Below the pieces are notes generated by a model that was not told the origin of the DNA, did not search any database, and was given only the letters and a program-made list of their open reading frames with translations. Made by a program: the position numbers and the translations under genes. A stretch of 64,000 nt of DNA from a virus, in the IMG/VR virus record IMGVR_UViG_3300033146_001759, positions 1-64,000 of that record, one strand, 5' to 3'. Shown here piece after piece: positions 35,672 to 43,103 of the stretch (position 1 is its first letter; every line of letters begins with the position of its first letter).

Positions 35672-35929
35672 TTATTTTTTATGTATTTCTAATATTTCTT
35701 CAACAAAATTTAACATTTCGTTAATAGTATATATAATTTCTTGTTCATATTTAATATGTATCAACACTATTGGTAAAAATAAAAAACTCAACAAATATAT
35801 TATAAAATTATGAACATAATATGCTGGTGTAATTAAAAATCTTCCAATTGGTGTTAAATCTTGTAATGAATCATCACTAATATAATTATTTAGTATAAAT
35901 AACATAAATATTGCTATTTGTTTTTTCAT
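35672..35929 (-). CDS. small membrane protein
   Basis: 85 aa. An N-terminal hydrophobic stretch (IAIFMLFILNNYI) and a second long one (FIIYLLSFLFLPIVLIHI) suggest two membrane segments, with a helical C-terminus NEMLNFVEEILEIHKK. A TATATA-type box lies upstream. Possibly an envelope-associated or lysis-related late protein; unknown. Confidence 0.6.
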   Translation of the reverse strand: MKKQIAIFMLFILNNYISDDSLQDLTPIGRFLITPAYYVHNFIIYLLSFLFLPIVLIHIKYEQEIIYTINEMLNFVEEILEIHKK

Positions 35930-35969
35930 AAATCTTTTTATTTTTTATATACTATTTTTATATGAAAGT

Positions 35970-36479
35970 TTATTTTTTATTATTCCAAATATAATAAGTA
36001 TTATATTTATTATCATATTTAAATCCAGTAACTCCACTTATTATATCTATTATTGATTTTTCAGGAAGTTGACCATTAAAAACATCTCTTAATTCATCTT
36101 TATTTATAAATGATGATGGATTCATCACATTACCAAACACATCAATAGTATTTGGTAATGAATTATAAAATTCACCAATAGAATAATCTACTGTATTTTT
36201 TATTATTGTCTGTAAATCAGCTTCATCAAAAATCATAACATCATAACTAATTCTATTATTATTTAACACATCTCCAGTCATATCATTAACTCTAAATATA
36301 TGTTTTGTTTTATCTGTTAAATCTATATATTCCATATATGTTTTATAATATGCAACCAACACAGACTTTAATGTATTATTTGATATTTTTGACACTTCAT
36401 CTAACAATTCATCTAATTTCATTATTGGTAATTTCATTTCATTGATTACATCAAACTCTGAGAACTTTATTATTTTCAT
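35970..36479 (-). CDS. hypothetical protein with capsid-targeting-like leader
   Basis: 169 aa. Starts MKIIKFSEFDVINEMK with I-N-E at residues 12-14, a leader-type N-terminus. The body (KLDELLDEVSKISNNTLKSV and later DIISGVTGFKYDNKYNTYY) is not recognised. The preceding small gene ends 20 bases upstream, so it may be co-transcribed from the box at 37139. Confidence 0.6.
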   Translation of the reverse strand: MKIIKFSEFDVINEMKLPIMKLDELLDEVSKISNNTLKSVLVAYYKTYMEYIDLTDKTKHIFRVNDMTGDVLNNNRISYDVMIFDEADLQTIIKNTVDYSIGEFYNSLPNTIDVFGNVMNPSSFINKDELRDVFNGQLPEKSIIDIISGVTGFKYDNKYNTYYIWNNKK

Positions 36480-36498
36480 TTTATTTCATTGTTTTTTT

Positions 36499-36609
36499 TT
36501 ATTCATTCATAAACATATCAAATATTTTATTAATAAATTGTTTTGGTTCTAATACCTCTTCTTCATCAAAGACAAACCCATCTATTTCTAACATATTCTT
36601 ATGTTCCAT
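36499..36609 (-). CDS. small acidic hypothetical protein
   Basis: 36 aa, MEHKNMLEIDGFVFDEEEVL start. Its ATG overlaps the stop of the upstream gene (translational coupling), which supports it as real despite its size. Unknown function. Confidence 0.45.
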   Translation of the reverse strand: MEHKNMLEIDGFVFDEEEVLEPKQFINKIFDMFMNE

Positions 36610-37120
36610 ATTTATATTTAATTTCAACAACCCCTATTGTTACTACCGTTGTTACATCTTTTCCAATAAACTCAATATCACCAAGTATATTATTCTCATT
36701 TATTTTATTATACTTTTCAAATGTTATTATTTCTCTTTCCATTATTTTATTATTTTTTTTATCCTTTTCTAATGCAATTCTATCTTTAATTATTTTATTA
36801 AAGATATTTTTTATTAAAGAATGATATTTTTCTTCTATTTCATTATCATCAATATCTTTATATTCTTTTTTAAATAATTGAAATCCAGGAAATCTCATAT
36901 CTTTAATCAATAACTTAATATTTTTCTTTTTATTATATAACTTTTTAGCATCTTTCAATGTTGGTTTTTTATCATCAAAATATTGTTCAAAATCAGCTTT
37001 CGTTAATACTTCCCTAGCGTGTCGTGTACCAAATGTTTTTCCATCCAAAAATTGATCTAATATATCATTTATTGATTTATAAATCTGTTTCTCAATTTCA
37101 TTTTTTATATTATAATTCAT
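36599..37120 (-). CDS. hypothetical protein
   Basis: 173 aa. LDQFLDGKTFGTRHAREVLT lies in the N-terminal half. A coiled-coil-like middle follows (LIKNIFNKIIKDRIALEKDK). The end contains ITFEKYNKINENNILGDIEF, which looks like a capsid-targeting leader placed internally after a Met. Translation from that internal Met would give a 47-residue leader-bearing product. Strong candidate late promoter upstream. Confidence 0.55.
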   Translation of the reverse strand: MNYNIKNEIEKQIYKSINDILDQFLDGKTFGTRHAREVLTKADFEQYFDDKKPTLKDAKKLYNKKKNIKLLIKDMRFPGFQLFKKEYKDIDDNEIEEKYHSLIKNIFNKIIKDRIALEKDKKNNKIMEREIITFEKYNKINENNILGDIEFIGKDVTTVVTIGVVEIKYKYGT

Positions 37121-37138
37121 TTTTTATTTCATTACATT

Positions 37139-37158
37139 ATTTTTATTATATATAAATT
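37139..37158 (-). promoter_or_regulatory. candidate phage late promoter
   Basis: Minus strand ATTTATATATAATAAAAATA, 19-38 bases before ATG 37120; shares a 17-base core with the boxes of the capsid and gp15-like genes. Confidence 0.5.
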
Positions 37159-37159
37159 A

Positions 37160-37924
37160 TTAATTATATATATTTGTAATATAATTAGTGACATCACCAA
37201 ACATTATTATTTCCTTTTCAGTACCACCAATAACCATTTTTATATCTGAATACTTTACTTCTATTTCAACAACTTCAGAATATTTAGCATAAATTGGACT
37301 CTGATACCCACCAGTAAATACATATTTAGAAAATCGTTTAGCTTCTTTTAACTCTGTTGTCCAACAACTAAATCCATTTTTTGGTTTATATTTATCTTTT
37401 AATCCTCTATATAATATTATTTTATCTGGTATATCACCACCATAAATATCCATTATATTTTTATAATTCCATTTACCAAGATTCCTCATTTTTAATATTC
37501 TATTTAATATTCTTGGACTACACGTTTGTGAGTTAAAATGATCAACAGACATATCATCTAATAAATCAAATGATTTTTCAACGTTGTTATTAGTAATTAA
37601 ATATAAATCATAAGGTATTTTTTTTAATGGATATTTAACATTATCATTATCATCCTTATATTTATATTTAATAACATCTTCAAAATTTTTATATGGAAAA
37701 TATATAGAAAAATATTTTTCATACCCATCATCTATTTGATATGTATTATGTTTTTTATTATACTTAACACAATCAAATTTTTCTAGTGATTCAACATATC
37801 CAACACCCATTCTAGTATCATTTTCCCACATAGATATTATCATTTCTCTATGTATATATAACATATATAACCAAGCAACATTATATATTGTAATATTATC
37901 ATAATCTTCAAATTTTTTAATCAT
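37160..37924 (-). CDS. putative mono-ADP-ribosyltransferase (R-S-E type) with leader-like start
   Basis: 254 aa. The C-terminal half shows the R-S-ExE layout of arginine-type ADP-ribosyltransferases, the class of T4 Alt. Arg173 is in IILYRGLK, Ser186 in FSCWTT followed by ELKEAKRFS, and the ExE turn Glu236-x-Glu238 in GTEKEIIMFG, preceded by a VVEIEVKYSDI strand. The N-terminus MIKKFEDYDN is a weaker version of the shared leader. A TATATATATAAAT box precedes the ATG. In T4 the equivalent enzyme is packaged in the head and injected to modify host RNA polymerase; target here unknown. Confidence 0.68.
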   Translation of the reverse strand: MIKKFEDYDNITIYNVAWLYMLYIHREMIISMWENDTRMGVGYVESLEKFDCVKYNKKHNTYQIDDGYEKYFSIYFPYKNFEDVIKYKYKDDNDNVKYPLKKIPYDLYLITNNNVEKSFDLLDDMSVDHFNSQTCSPRILNRILKMRNLGKWNYKNIMDIYGGDIPDKIILYRGLKDKYKPKNGFSCWTTELKEAKRFSKYVFTGGYQSPIYAKYSEVVEIEVKYSDIKMVIGGTEKEIIMFGDVTNYITNIYN

Positions 37925-37942
37925 ATTTATATATATATAAAT

Positions 37943-37977
37943 AAAAACCTCAAATATTTAAAATTGAGGTTTTTTTT
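37943..37977 (-). terminator. terminator after RNA repair unit
   Basis: AAAAACCTCAA stem with TTGAGGTTTTT directly after the phosphoesterase stop. Confidence 0.8.
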
Positions 37978-38745
37978 CTATAATGATACTATCTTTTGTT
38001 TGAAATGAATATCATCAAAAACATCAGACCAAACATACCCAAACTGATTTGTTATAATTTTAGTACCATTAATTTCACCATCAATATTTTCGTGTGTATG
38101 ACCATATAACCAATAATCAATATCATTATCAAATATAAATGGATGCAACTCTACACAAAATGCATCATTAATAGCACTATGTTTATTAAACTCAGAAATA
38201 ACCAATTTTGTTGGTGCATGATGTGTAACAACAAATATTTTTTCTTCTATATTTTCTAATACTGTTTTCTTTATATATTTATATGATTCTAAATGTATAT
38301 TATTTAAATCATTTGGAGTAATATTATACTTACCATTTTTTATAAATGTATAATCTTTTACATTAGAACGAATACCGTATTCTTTATCTGGTGATATATG
38401 TGTCCACATAGTCGAAAAAATAAAATTAATACCCCCATAAATAATATTTTGATTATTTAATAATGTTATATTATCTCTTATTTTTTCATTAATATATGGT
38501 TTCATTATCAAATCTAATTTTTGAATACCATAATATTCGTGATTACCAGGGACCATAAATACTTGGTCAAATTTTTTGGATATATCATCAAAAAATTCAT
38601 CTGCATAAAATAAATTAGAATATTTAGTCACATCCCCAGCTAAAATTAAAATATCTCCAATTTTCTCTATTGGGTTATTATGAAAATATTCTGAATTTAA
38701 TGTTTTCTCCAAATGTAAATCTGATAAATATTGTATTTTCAACAT
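37978..38745 (-). CDS. calcineurin-like metallophosphoesterase
   Basis: 255 aa. All metal-binding blocks are present: YLSDLHLEK (D-x-H), ILAGDVTKYS (G-D-V), MVPGNHEYYG (G-N-H-E), VTHHAPT (H) and YGHTHENID (G-H-x-H). The RNA ligase gene ends 2 bases upstream of its ATG, so the two are co-expressed. This suggests a role in healing RNA ends (phosphate removal or cyclic phosphate opening) before ligation, though other nucleotide phosphatase roles are possible. Confidence 0.88.
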   Translation of the reverse strand: MLKIQYLSDLHLEKTLNSEYFHNNPIEKIGDILILAGDVTKYSNLFYADEFFDDISKKFDQVFMVPGNHEYYGIQKLDLIMKPYINEKIRDNITLLNNQNIIYGGINFIFSTMWTHISPDKEYGIRSNVKDYTFIKNGKYNITPNDLNNIHLESYKYIKKTVLENIEEKIFVVTHHAPTKLVISEFNKHSAINDAFCVELHPFIFDNDIDYWLYGHTHENIDGEINGTKIITNQFGYVWSDVFDDIHFKQKIVSL

Positions 38746-38747
38746 AA

Positions 38748-39437
38748 TTATATATTTTTTATTAATAAATTATCCCCATTAACTTCTGCTAATAATTTTT
38801 CTTCACCAAATATTCCTTTGATTTTTTGTAACCACTCATTTGTTTTTATTTTTACCATCCAAACATTCTCGATATTCTTTCTTTTAGTTAACATGATACC
38901 CTTCACAACAACACCTTCTTTAAGTCCATATACATTATTCTTAACATCTTCCACCAAAGACTTATTATATTGACCCTCAAATACTATTTCTGGAATACCT
39001 AAATGTTGAAATAAATTAATAAATTCTCTTGGTTTAATATACCCTTTTTGATAAACATCAATATCAAATAAAGTCAATTGCATATTTCCTTTTTCTTCTG
39101 GATCATGCCAACCAGCAAATGAATTTTCACCATAAAACTCTGCAAACGATGTTATTTTTTTTGAATTTCTAAATTGCTTATTAGACCTAAAAATTTTATC
39201 TAACTCCATTGCATATTTATTCATAAATATATTCACACCCTCACCCCACTGTTCATCACCAGGACCAATTATTTGATTTCGTGTTCCAAATTTAGTGAAA
39301 CCATAATTATTATTTTTTTTAGAATCTTTTTGTGTCCAAGAAAAACGAAGATTGCTTCCATCAAGTTTATCAAATGCGAAAACATTTGTACCCATTACCC
39401 CTTTATTCCAATATGGTATTGTATGATATTGCTTCAT
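38748..39437 (-). CDS. RNA ligase (nucleotidyltransferase superfamily)
   Basis: 229 aa. Motif I FDKLDGSN with nucleophile Lys24; FGTRNQ after it; motif III AEFYGENSFAG; IIIa LFDIDVY; motif IV EGVVVKG; motif V WMVKIKT. This is the catalytic core of Rnl-type ATP-dependent RNA ligases without a long C-terminal domain. It probably repairs tRNA or other RNA cut by host anticodon nucleases, with the adjacent phosphatase. Host-type promoter upstream. A truncated copy of its first codons lies at 42.0 kb. Confidence 0.88.
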   Translation of the reverse strand: MKQYHTIPYWNKGVMGTNVFAFDKLDGSNLRFSWTQKDSKKNNNYGFTKFGTRNQIIGPGDEQWGEGVNIFMNKYAMELDKIFRSNKQFRNSKKITSFAEFYGENSFAGWHDPEEKGNMQLTLFDIDVYQKGYIKPREFINLFQHLGIPEIVFEGQYNKSLVEDVKNNVYGLKEGVVVKGIMLTKRKNIENVWMVKIKTNEWLQKIKGIFGEEKLLAEVNGDNLLIKNI

Positions 39438-39453
39438 TATTTCTTATTTTTTG

Positions 39454-39461
39454 CAAAGATA
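39454..39461 (-). promoter_or_regulatory. Bacteroidota-type promoter (RNA repair unit)
   Basis: Minus strand TATCTTTG, about 17 bases before the ligase ATG; short leader. Confidence 0.65.
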
Positions 39462-39480
39462 ACTAAAATTATCATATAAA

Positions 39481-39642
39481 TTACTCTTTAATATTATTAT
39501 TAATCAGTTTTTCAATAAATACTGATTGATTATCTATATCATTTTCTTCACAATATTTTATCCATAGTTCATACACTTTTGGATCAATTGTAAATGATAT
39601 TTTTTTCTTTTTGTTTTCTTCTTTTTTTCTTGGTCTTGCCAT
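39481..39642 (-). CDS. ribbon-helix-helix DNA-binding protein
   Basis: 53 aa. A basic arm MARPRKKEENKKKK is followed by ISFTIDPKVYELWIKYC and DIDNQSVFIEKLINN: one beta strand and two helices as in CopG/Arc-type repressors. Likely an autoregulating repressor for the adjacent promoter at 39454 or for the divergent gene at 39737. Confidence 0.6.
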   Translation of the reverse strand: MARPRKKEENKKKKISFTIDPKVYELWIKYCEENDIDNQSVFIEKLINNNIKE

Positions 39643-39736
39643 GATTTTATTTCTTTATATACAAAAAATATGATTTTGTTTTTAGAAAAAAATGAGTTTT
39701 TATATTTAATATATAGTATAAAAATAAGATTATAAT

Positions 39737-39907
39737 ATGAGAAAAAATAAAAAATCAATATCCATTACACTAACAAAAAAGTTATGTGACATAATGAATA
39801 AAACTGTAGAAAATAAATCAAAATATATTGAGTATTGTATAATTGAAGAATTATGTAAAAATACAGAATATAAAATAATACTAAAAAAAGAAAAAATAAT
39901 ATGGTAA
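39737..39907 (+). CDS. small ribbon-helix-helix-like protein
   Basis: 56 aa. RKNKKSISITLTKKLCDIMN and KSKYIEYCIIEEL give a strand-helix-helix pattern similar to the divergently encoded 53-residue protein. A TTTAATATATAGTATAAAAA box lies upstream. Its stop overlaps the start region of the endonuclease-like gene, so it may regulate it. Confidence 0.5.
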   Translation: MRKNKKSISITLTKKLCDIMNKTVENKSKYIEYCIIEELCKNTEYKIILKKEKIIW

Positions 39908-39908
39908 T

Positions 39909-40670
39909 ATGATTAAAGAAAAAATAATAAAAATTAAGATAAATAGCAGAACATTAAAACATTATTTAGAAAAAGGGTATAATGGGAAAATAAATGATAA
40001 TATATTTGTTGATGTGTTGGATTTACCAAATGGTTCTCACACCATAATAACTGGGATTTGTGATATTTGTGGCATGGAGAAAGAAATACAATATAAGACA
40101 TATCTACGTAATTATAATAAATATAACATATATACTTGTCATAAATGTTGTATAATAAAGAAAGAAAAAACTAGTCTAGAAAATTATGGAGTTACACATG
40201 CATCAAAAAATAAGAATTTTCAAAAAAAGATGCAAGATTATAATTTAGAAAAATATGGGAAGAAATCATTTTTCCAAACAGATATATTTTTAAATAATAG
40301 TGGAATCACATTAAAACGGAAAGAAACAAGAATAAAGAATGGGTTTTCAATAGATGATAAATATAAAACTGAATGGGAACTTTATAAAAATAAAATTAGA
40401 AATAAAACAAATAAAAATAAAAAAATATTAATAGAAAAATGGGATGGTTATGATTATTATGATGGTGAATATATTAAAGATAATTTTAAAAAATATAAAC
40501 CTCGTTCATCAAAATATCCATCATTTGATCATAAAATATCACTATATTATGGGTTTATTAATAATATAGATGCTGATATAATTTCAGATATTTCTAATTT
40601 ATGTATAACAAAAACAATAATTAATAATATTAAAAAGACAAGAACTGAGGATGAATATTATAAAAAATAA
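39909..40670 (+). CDS. putative homing-type endonuclease
   Basis: 253 aa. Two C-x2-C pairs (CDICGME and YTCHKCC) suggest a zinc ribbon; TSLENYGVTHASKNKNFQKK with LEKYGKKSFF is a repeated E-x-Y-G motif frequent in phage endonuclease-like proteins. The C-terminal SFDHKISLYYGFINN could supply an HNH-like His. Located in a cluster with a second HNH gene and gene debris, which supports a mobile-gene interpretation. Confidence 0.5.
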   Translation: MIKEKIIKIKINSRTLKHYLEKGYNGKINDNIFVDVLDLPNGSHTIITGICDICGMEKEIQYKTYLRNYNKYNIYTCHKCCIIKKEKTSLENYGVTHASKNKNFQKKMQDYNLEKYGKKSFFQTDIFLNNSGITLKRKETRIKNGFSIDDKYKTEWELYKNKIRNKTNKNKKILIEKWDGYDYYDGEYIKDNFKKYKPRSSKYPSFDHKISLYYGFINNIDADIISDISNLCITKTIINNIKKTRTEDEYYKK

Positions 40671-40701
40671 TATATAATATTGTACTTATAAAAAAAAGTA
40701 T

Positions 40702-40709
40702 TATCTTTG
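40702..40709 (+). promoter_or_regulatory. Bacteroidota-type promoter (TATCTTTG)
   Basis: 28 bases before ATG 40737. It overlaps the longer in-frame TTG reading at 40707, so translation must begin at 40737. Confidence 0.65.
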
Positions 40710-40736
40710 TATCACAATAATTTAAAAATTTGTTAT

Positions 40737-41843
40737 ATGGAAAAAAGAATTTGTCAAAACACAGACTGCAAAATACATTTTATACACAAAGTACATAATC
40801 AAATATATTGTTGTGTTGAGTGTAAAGATGCAACATATAAAAAAGACAAAAAAAGTAGTTATATAAAAAAAGAACCAAAAAATCTATTACCATATGACAA
40901 ATTAAAAAAAGTAGTAAATGAATATCCATTTGAAAAAATAGACCAAAGAAAAAAATATGAAAGAATACAAAAAAAATATAGGAATTGGGTTTCAATCCCA
41001 CATGATTATTATGATGAATGGGTATCTTGGGATGTTTTTTTAGGTAATGATACTATTATCTTTTTAACTTTAAAAGAATTAAAAGAAGAAGTAAATCAAA
41101 TCAAGTCAATTAATAGTGGAGAAAGTTACAGAAAAGAACAAAAGAAACATAAAAATTGGATTTATAACCCGGCTCAATTAAATGACTGGGTTTCATGGTT
41201 TCATTTTCTTGAAAATGAAAAACCAACATTTCTATTATATGAAGAACATATAAAAGAAATAAAAGAAATAAAATATGTTGTATCTAGAAGGACATATGAA
41301 ATAGAACGGGGAAAACATGATGATTGGGTTTCATCCCCATGTAGAAAATTTAAAAATGAATGGATATCGTGGAAGGTTTTTTTAAGTAAACCTGAAAGAT
41401 ATTGTGAATCATGTGGTGTGAAATTATTAAAAAATCAGAAAAAAACATGTGGTGATGATAGATGCAAAAAAGATTATCGTAATAAAAAAATACATGAAAG
41501 AAAAGATAATGACCCATTGTTTAAATTAAGTATGGATATACGTAGATTGATATTAAATAGTCTAAAAAGTGGTGGATGGGAGAAAAAATCAAGAACACAT
41601 GAAATACTTGGTTGTTCTTATGAAGAATTTTTATCTTATATTGAATCTCAATTTAAACCCTGGATGAATTGGGATAATCATGGTAAATATACAGGTTGTT
41701 ATAATGAAACATGGCAATATGATCATATTATTCCTATTGCATCTTGTATGACAGAAGAAGAAGTATTAACTCGAAATCATTATACTAATTTTCAACCATT
41801 ATGTTCAAAGGAAAATAATATCAAAAGTGATAAATTAATGTAG
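40737..41843 (+). CDS. HNH endonuclease with integrase-type W-repeats and zinc fingers
   Basis: 368 aa from ATG 40737. An N-terminal Cys-rich finger (CQNTDCKIHF ... YCCVECK) is followed by three repeats of the phage-integrase repeat type, each W-[VI]-x-x-P ... [ED]W-[VI]-S-W-x-x-F-L (near residues 80, 140, 200). A second finger CESCGVKL ... CGDDRC follows, then a C-terminal HNH core: WQYDHIIPIAS and HYTNFQPLCSKENNIKSDK. Probably a homing or mobile endonuclease; repeats likely contact DNA. Own host-type promoter. Confidence 0.82.
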   Translation: MEKRICQNTDCKIHFIHKVHNQIYCCVECKDATYKKDKKSSYIKKEPKNLLPYDKLKKVVNEYPFEKIDQRKKYERIQKKYRNWVSIPHDYYDEWVSWDVFLGNDTIIFLTLKELKEEVNQIKSINSGESYRKEQKKHKNWIYNPAQLNDWVSWFHFLENEKPTFLLYEEHIKEIKEIKYVVSRRTYEIERGKHDDWVSSPCRKFKNEWISWKVFLSKPERYCESCGVKLLKNQKKTCGDDRCKKDYRNKKIHERKDNDPLFKLSMDIRRLILNSLKSGGWEKKSRTHEILGCSYEEFLSYIESQFKPWMNWDNHGKYTGCYNETWQYDHIIPIASCMTEEEVLTRNHYTNFQPLCSKENNIKSDKLM

Positions 41844-41848
41844 AAAAA

Positions 41849-41983
41849 TTATTTTTTCTTTTGATCTTTTTTTTTTTCTTGATTTTTTTTCTCTTTTTTA
41901 ATTCTATTAGTATTTTTAGATCTTGATTCACTTGGATTTTGTGTTGAACATGCACTTAAATCTATTTTTATGTTTTTTGTCAT
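41849..41983 (-). CDS. small basic protein
   Basis: 44 aa, MTKNIKIDLSACSTQNPSES start and a Lys-rich end (EKKNQEKKKDQKKK). Convergent with the HNH gene, 6 bases apart. Could be a nucleic-acid-binding peptide or spurious. Confidence 0.35.
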   Translation of the reverse strand: MTKNIKIDLSACSTQNPSESRSKNTNRIKKEKKNQEKKKDQKKK

Positions 41984-41999
41984 AATAATTTATATGTTT

Positions 42000-42098
42000 T
42001 TATATTGTAGTGCAAAAACATAAAAAAGTTTTATATGTTCTGTTTTTTGTTCCCATCACACCTTTATTCCAATATTCTATACTATGATATTGTTTCAT
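42000..42098 (-). pseudogene. truncated duplicate of the RNA ligase 5' end
   Basis: The ORF starts MKQYHSIEYWNKGVMGTK, matching the ligase start MKQYHTIPYWNKGVMGTN in 15 of its first 17 residues, then diverges and stops at 32 codons. A host-type promoter remains upstream (42122-42129), as for the intact gene at 39437. It is a remnant of a duplication or recombination event. Confidence 0.8.
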
Positions 42099-42319
42099 AA
42101 ATATTCTTTTTATATAATATACAAAGATAACATAAAATACTATACAAATAAAAAAAAATTATATATTAATTTATTTTTTATTAAACAACAACCTAATAAG
42201 TAAATATATTTCACCAAAAAACACCTATATAAATATAAAAATGATAATAATTAATGATAATGGAATCTTCCATAATAAATTTAAAAATATCATATTTTAA
42301 TTTATTCCTTTGTTATTTT
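42099..42319. other. gene-free debris region
   Basis: AT-rich stretch holding one minus-strand promoter box and a 19-codon open frame at 42241 too short to support. Looks like degraded sequence between the ligase remnant and the frameshifted gene. Confidence 0.45.
42122..42129 (-). promoter_or_regulatory. Bacteroidota-type promoter of the ligase remnant
   Basis: Minus strand TATCTTTG, 24 bases before the remnant ATG; orphan promoter that now drives a 32-codon peptide. Confidence 0.55.
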
Positions 42320-42595
42320 TTAATTATATATTAATTCACGAAACCAATTTATTTCAGCATCTATATCTTTAACTATTATATTATACTTCTTTATCCTAAT
42401 ATAATTATTAATTATTTTATTATTTATTTCATCTGCTTCTGTATTAGTTATCTTATTAGAATTTATAATTAGATAAAACATCTCTCTATTATTATCAAAA
42501 ATATCTAATACATCCTCTATTTGGTTTTTTTTTTATCTTCTGTTCTATAACAACAAATATTTTTTCAAAATTTCTTAAAAAAGTATCAACAATTT
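42320..42595 (-). pseudogene. frameshifted remnant of a small gene
   Basis: Collinear fragments in two frames: IVDTFLRNFEKIFVVIEQKI upstream of a T10 run (42525-42534) and QIEDVLDIFDNNREMFYLII downstream, ending WFRELIYN at 42320. No ATG is visible at the start; it may once have continued from the preceding membrane protein gene. Homopolymer slippage is the likely cause. Confidence 0.5.
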
Positions 42596-42817
42596 TTATT
42601 TTTTTTTATTATTTGTTTCCAACCATCGTGCAAATTTTTTATTACTTAATTTAAATAAAACTAATATACTTATTAACATAGTCCAAATAATATTAGATAT
42701 ACCTATACCATAATCATGATCTACATAATATCCAATAATACTTGTTAATATCCATAAAAATATTATCAACATAAATATATAATCTTTTCTATTTTTTCCA
42801 ATCATACTAATTTTCAT
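42596..42817 (-). CDS. small membrane protein
   Basis: 73 aa with two membrane segments (IFMLIIFLWILTSIIGYYV and GISNIIWTMLISILVLFKL) and a basic end. It overlaps the next gene upstream by 11 bases and belongs to a three-gene membrane protein unit. Confidence 0.65.
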   Translation of the reverse strand: MKISMIGKNRKDYIFMLIIFLWILTSIIGYYVDHDYGIGISNIIWTMLISILVLFKLSNKKFARWLETNNKKK

Positions 42818-43064
42818 TACTATTATTTTGTTTAATATTTACTAAAGGTGGAATTAAGGTTTTAATTAATTTTCCAACAAATCCAACAAATAAGAAAAAA
42901 CCAATTGCTGTACCCCAAGAAACATGCGTCACTGGTAATGGTACTCCCCAACTAACAAAATCTACTGCCATAACATTAAAAACTATCATAGCAACCAATG
43001 CATCAACAATGGTATAACCAATCCAAAAAAAGTTCTTAATAAATCCTAAAAGTGCTCCTAACAT
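42807..43064 (-). CDS. small membrane protein
   Basis: 85 aa. Two to three hydrophobic segments (FIKNFFWIGYTIVDALVAMI, GTAIGFFLFVGFVGKLIKTL) around a short loop FVSWGVPLPVTHVSWG. Function unknown; probably inserted with its neighbours. Confidence 0.65.
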   Translation of the reverse strand: MLGALLGFIKNFFWIGYTIVDALVAMIVFNVMAVDFVSWGVPLPVTHVSWGTAIGFFLFVGFVGKLIKTLIPPLVNIKQNNSNEN

Positions 43065-43103
43065 AATTTTTATTTTTAAAGTTTATATTAATTATTTAAT
43101 TAT

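Noticed and set aside
40707-40736. Upstream TTG start for the HNH endonuclease
   Set aside because: It lies within or just after the TATCTTTG promoter box, so it is not on the transcript; ATG 40737 is used.
42241-42300. 19-codon ORF
   Set aside because: Too short, no promoter or ribosome-binding signal, and inside a degraded region.
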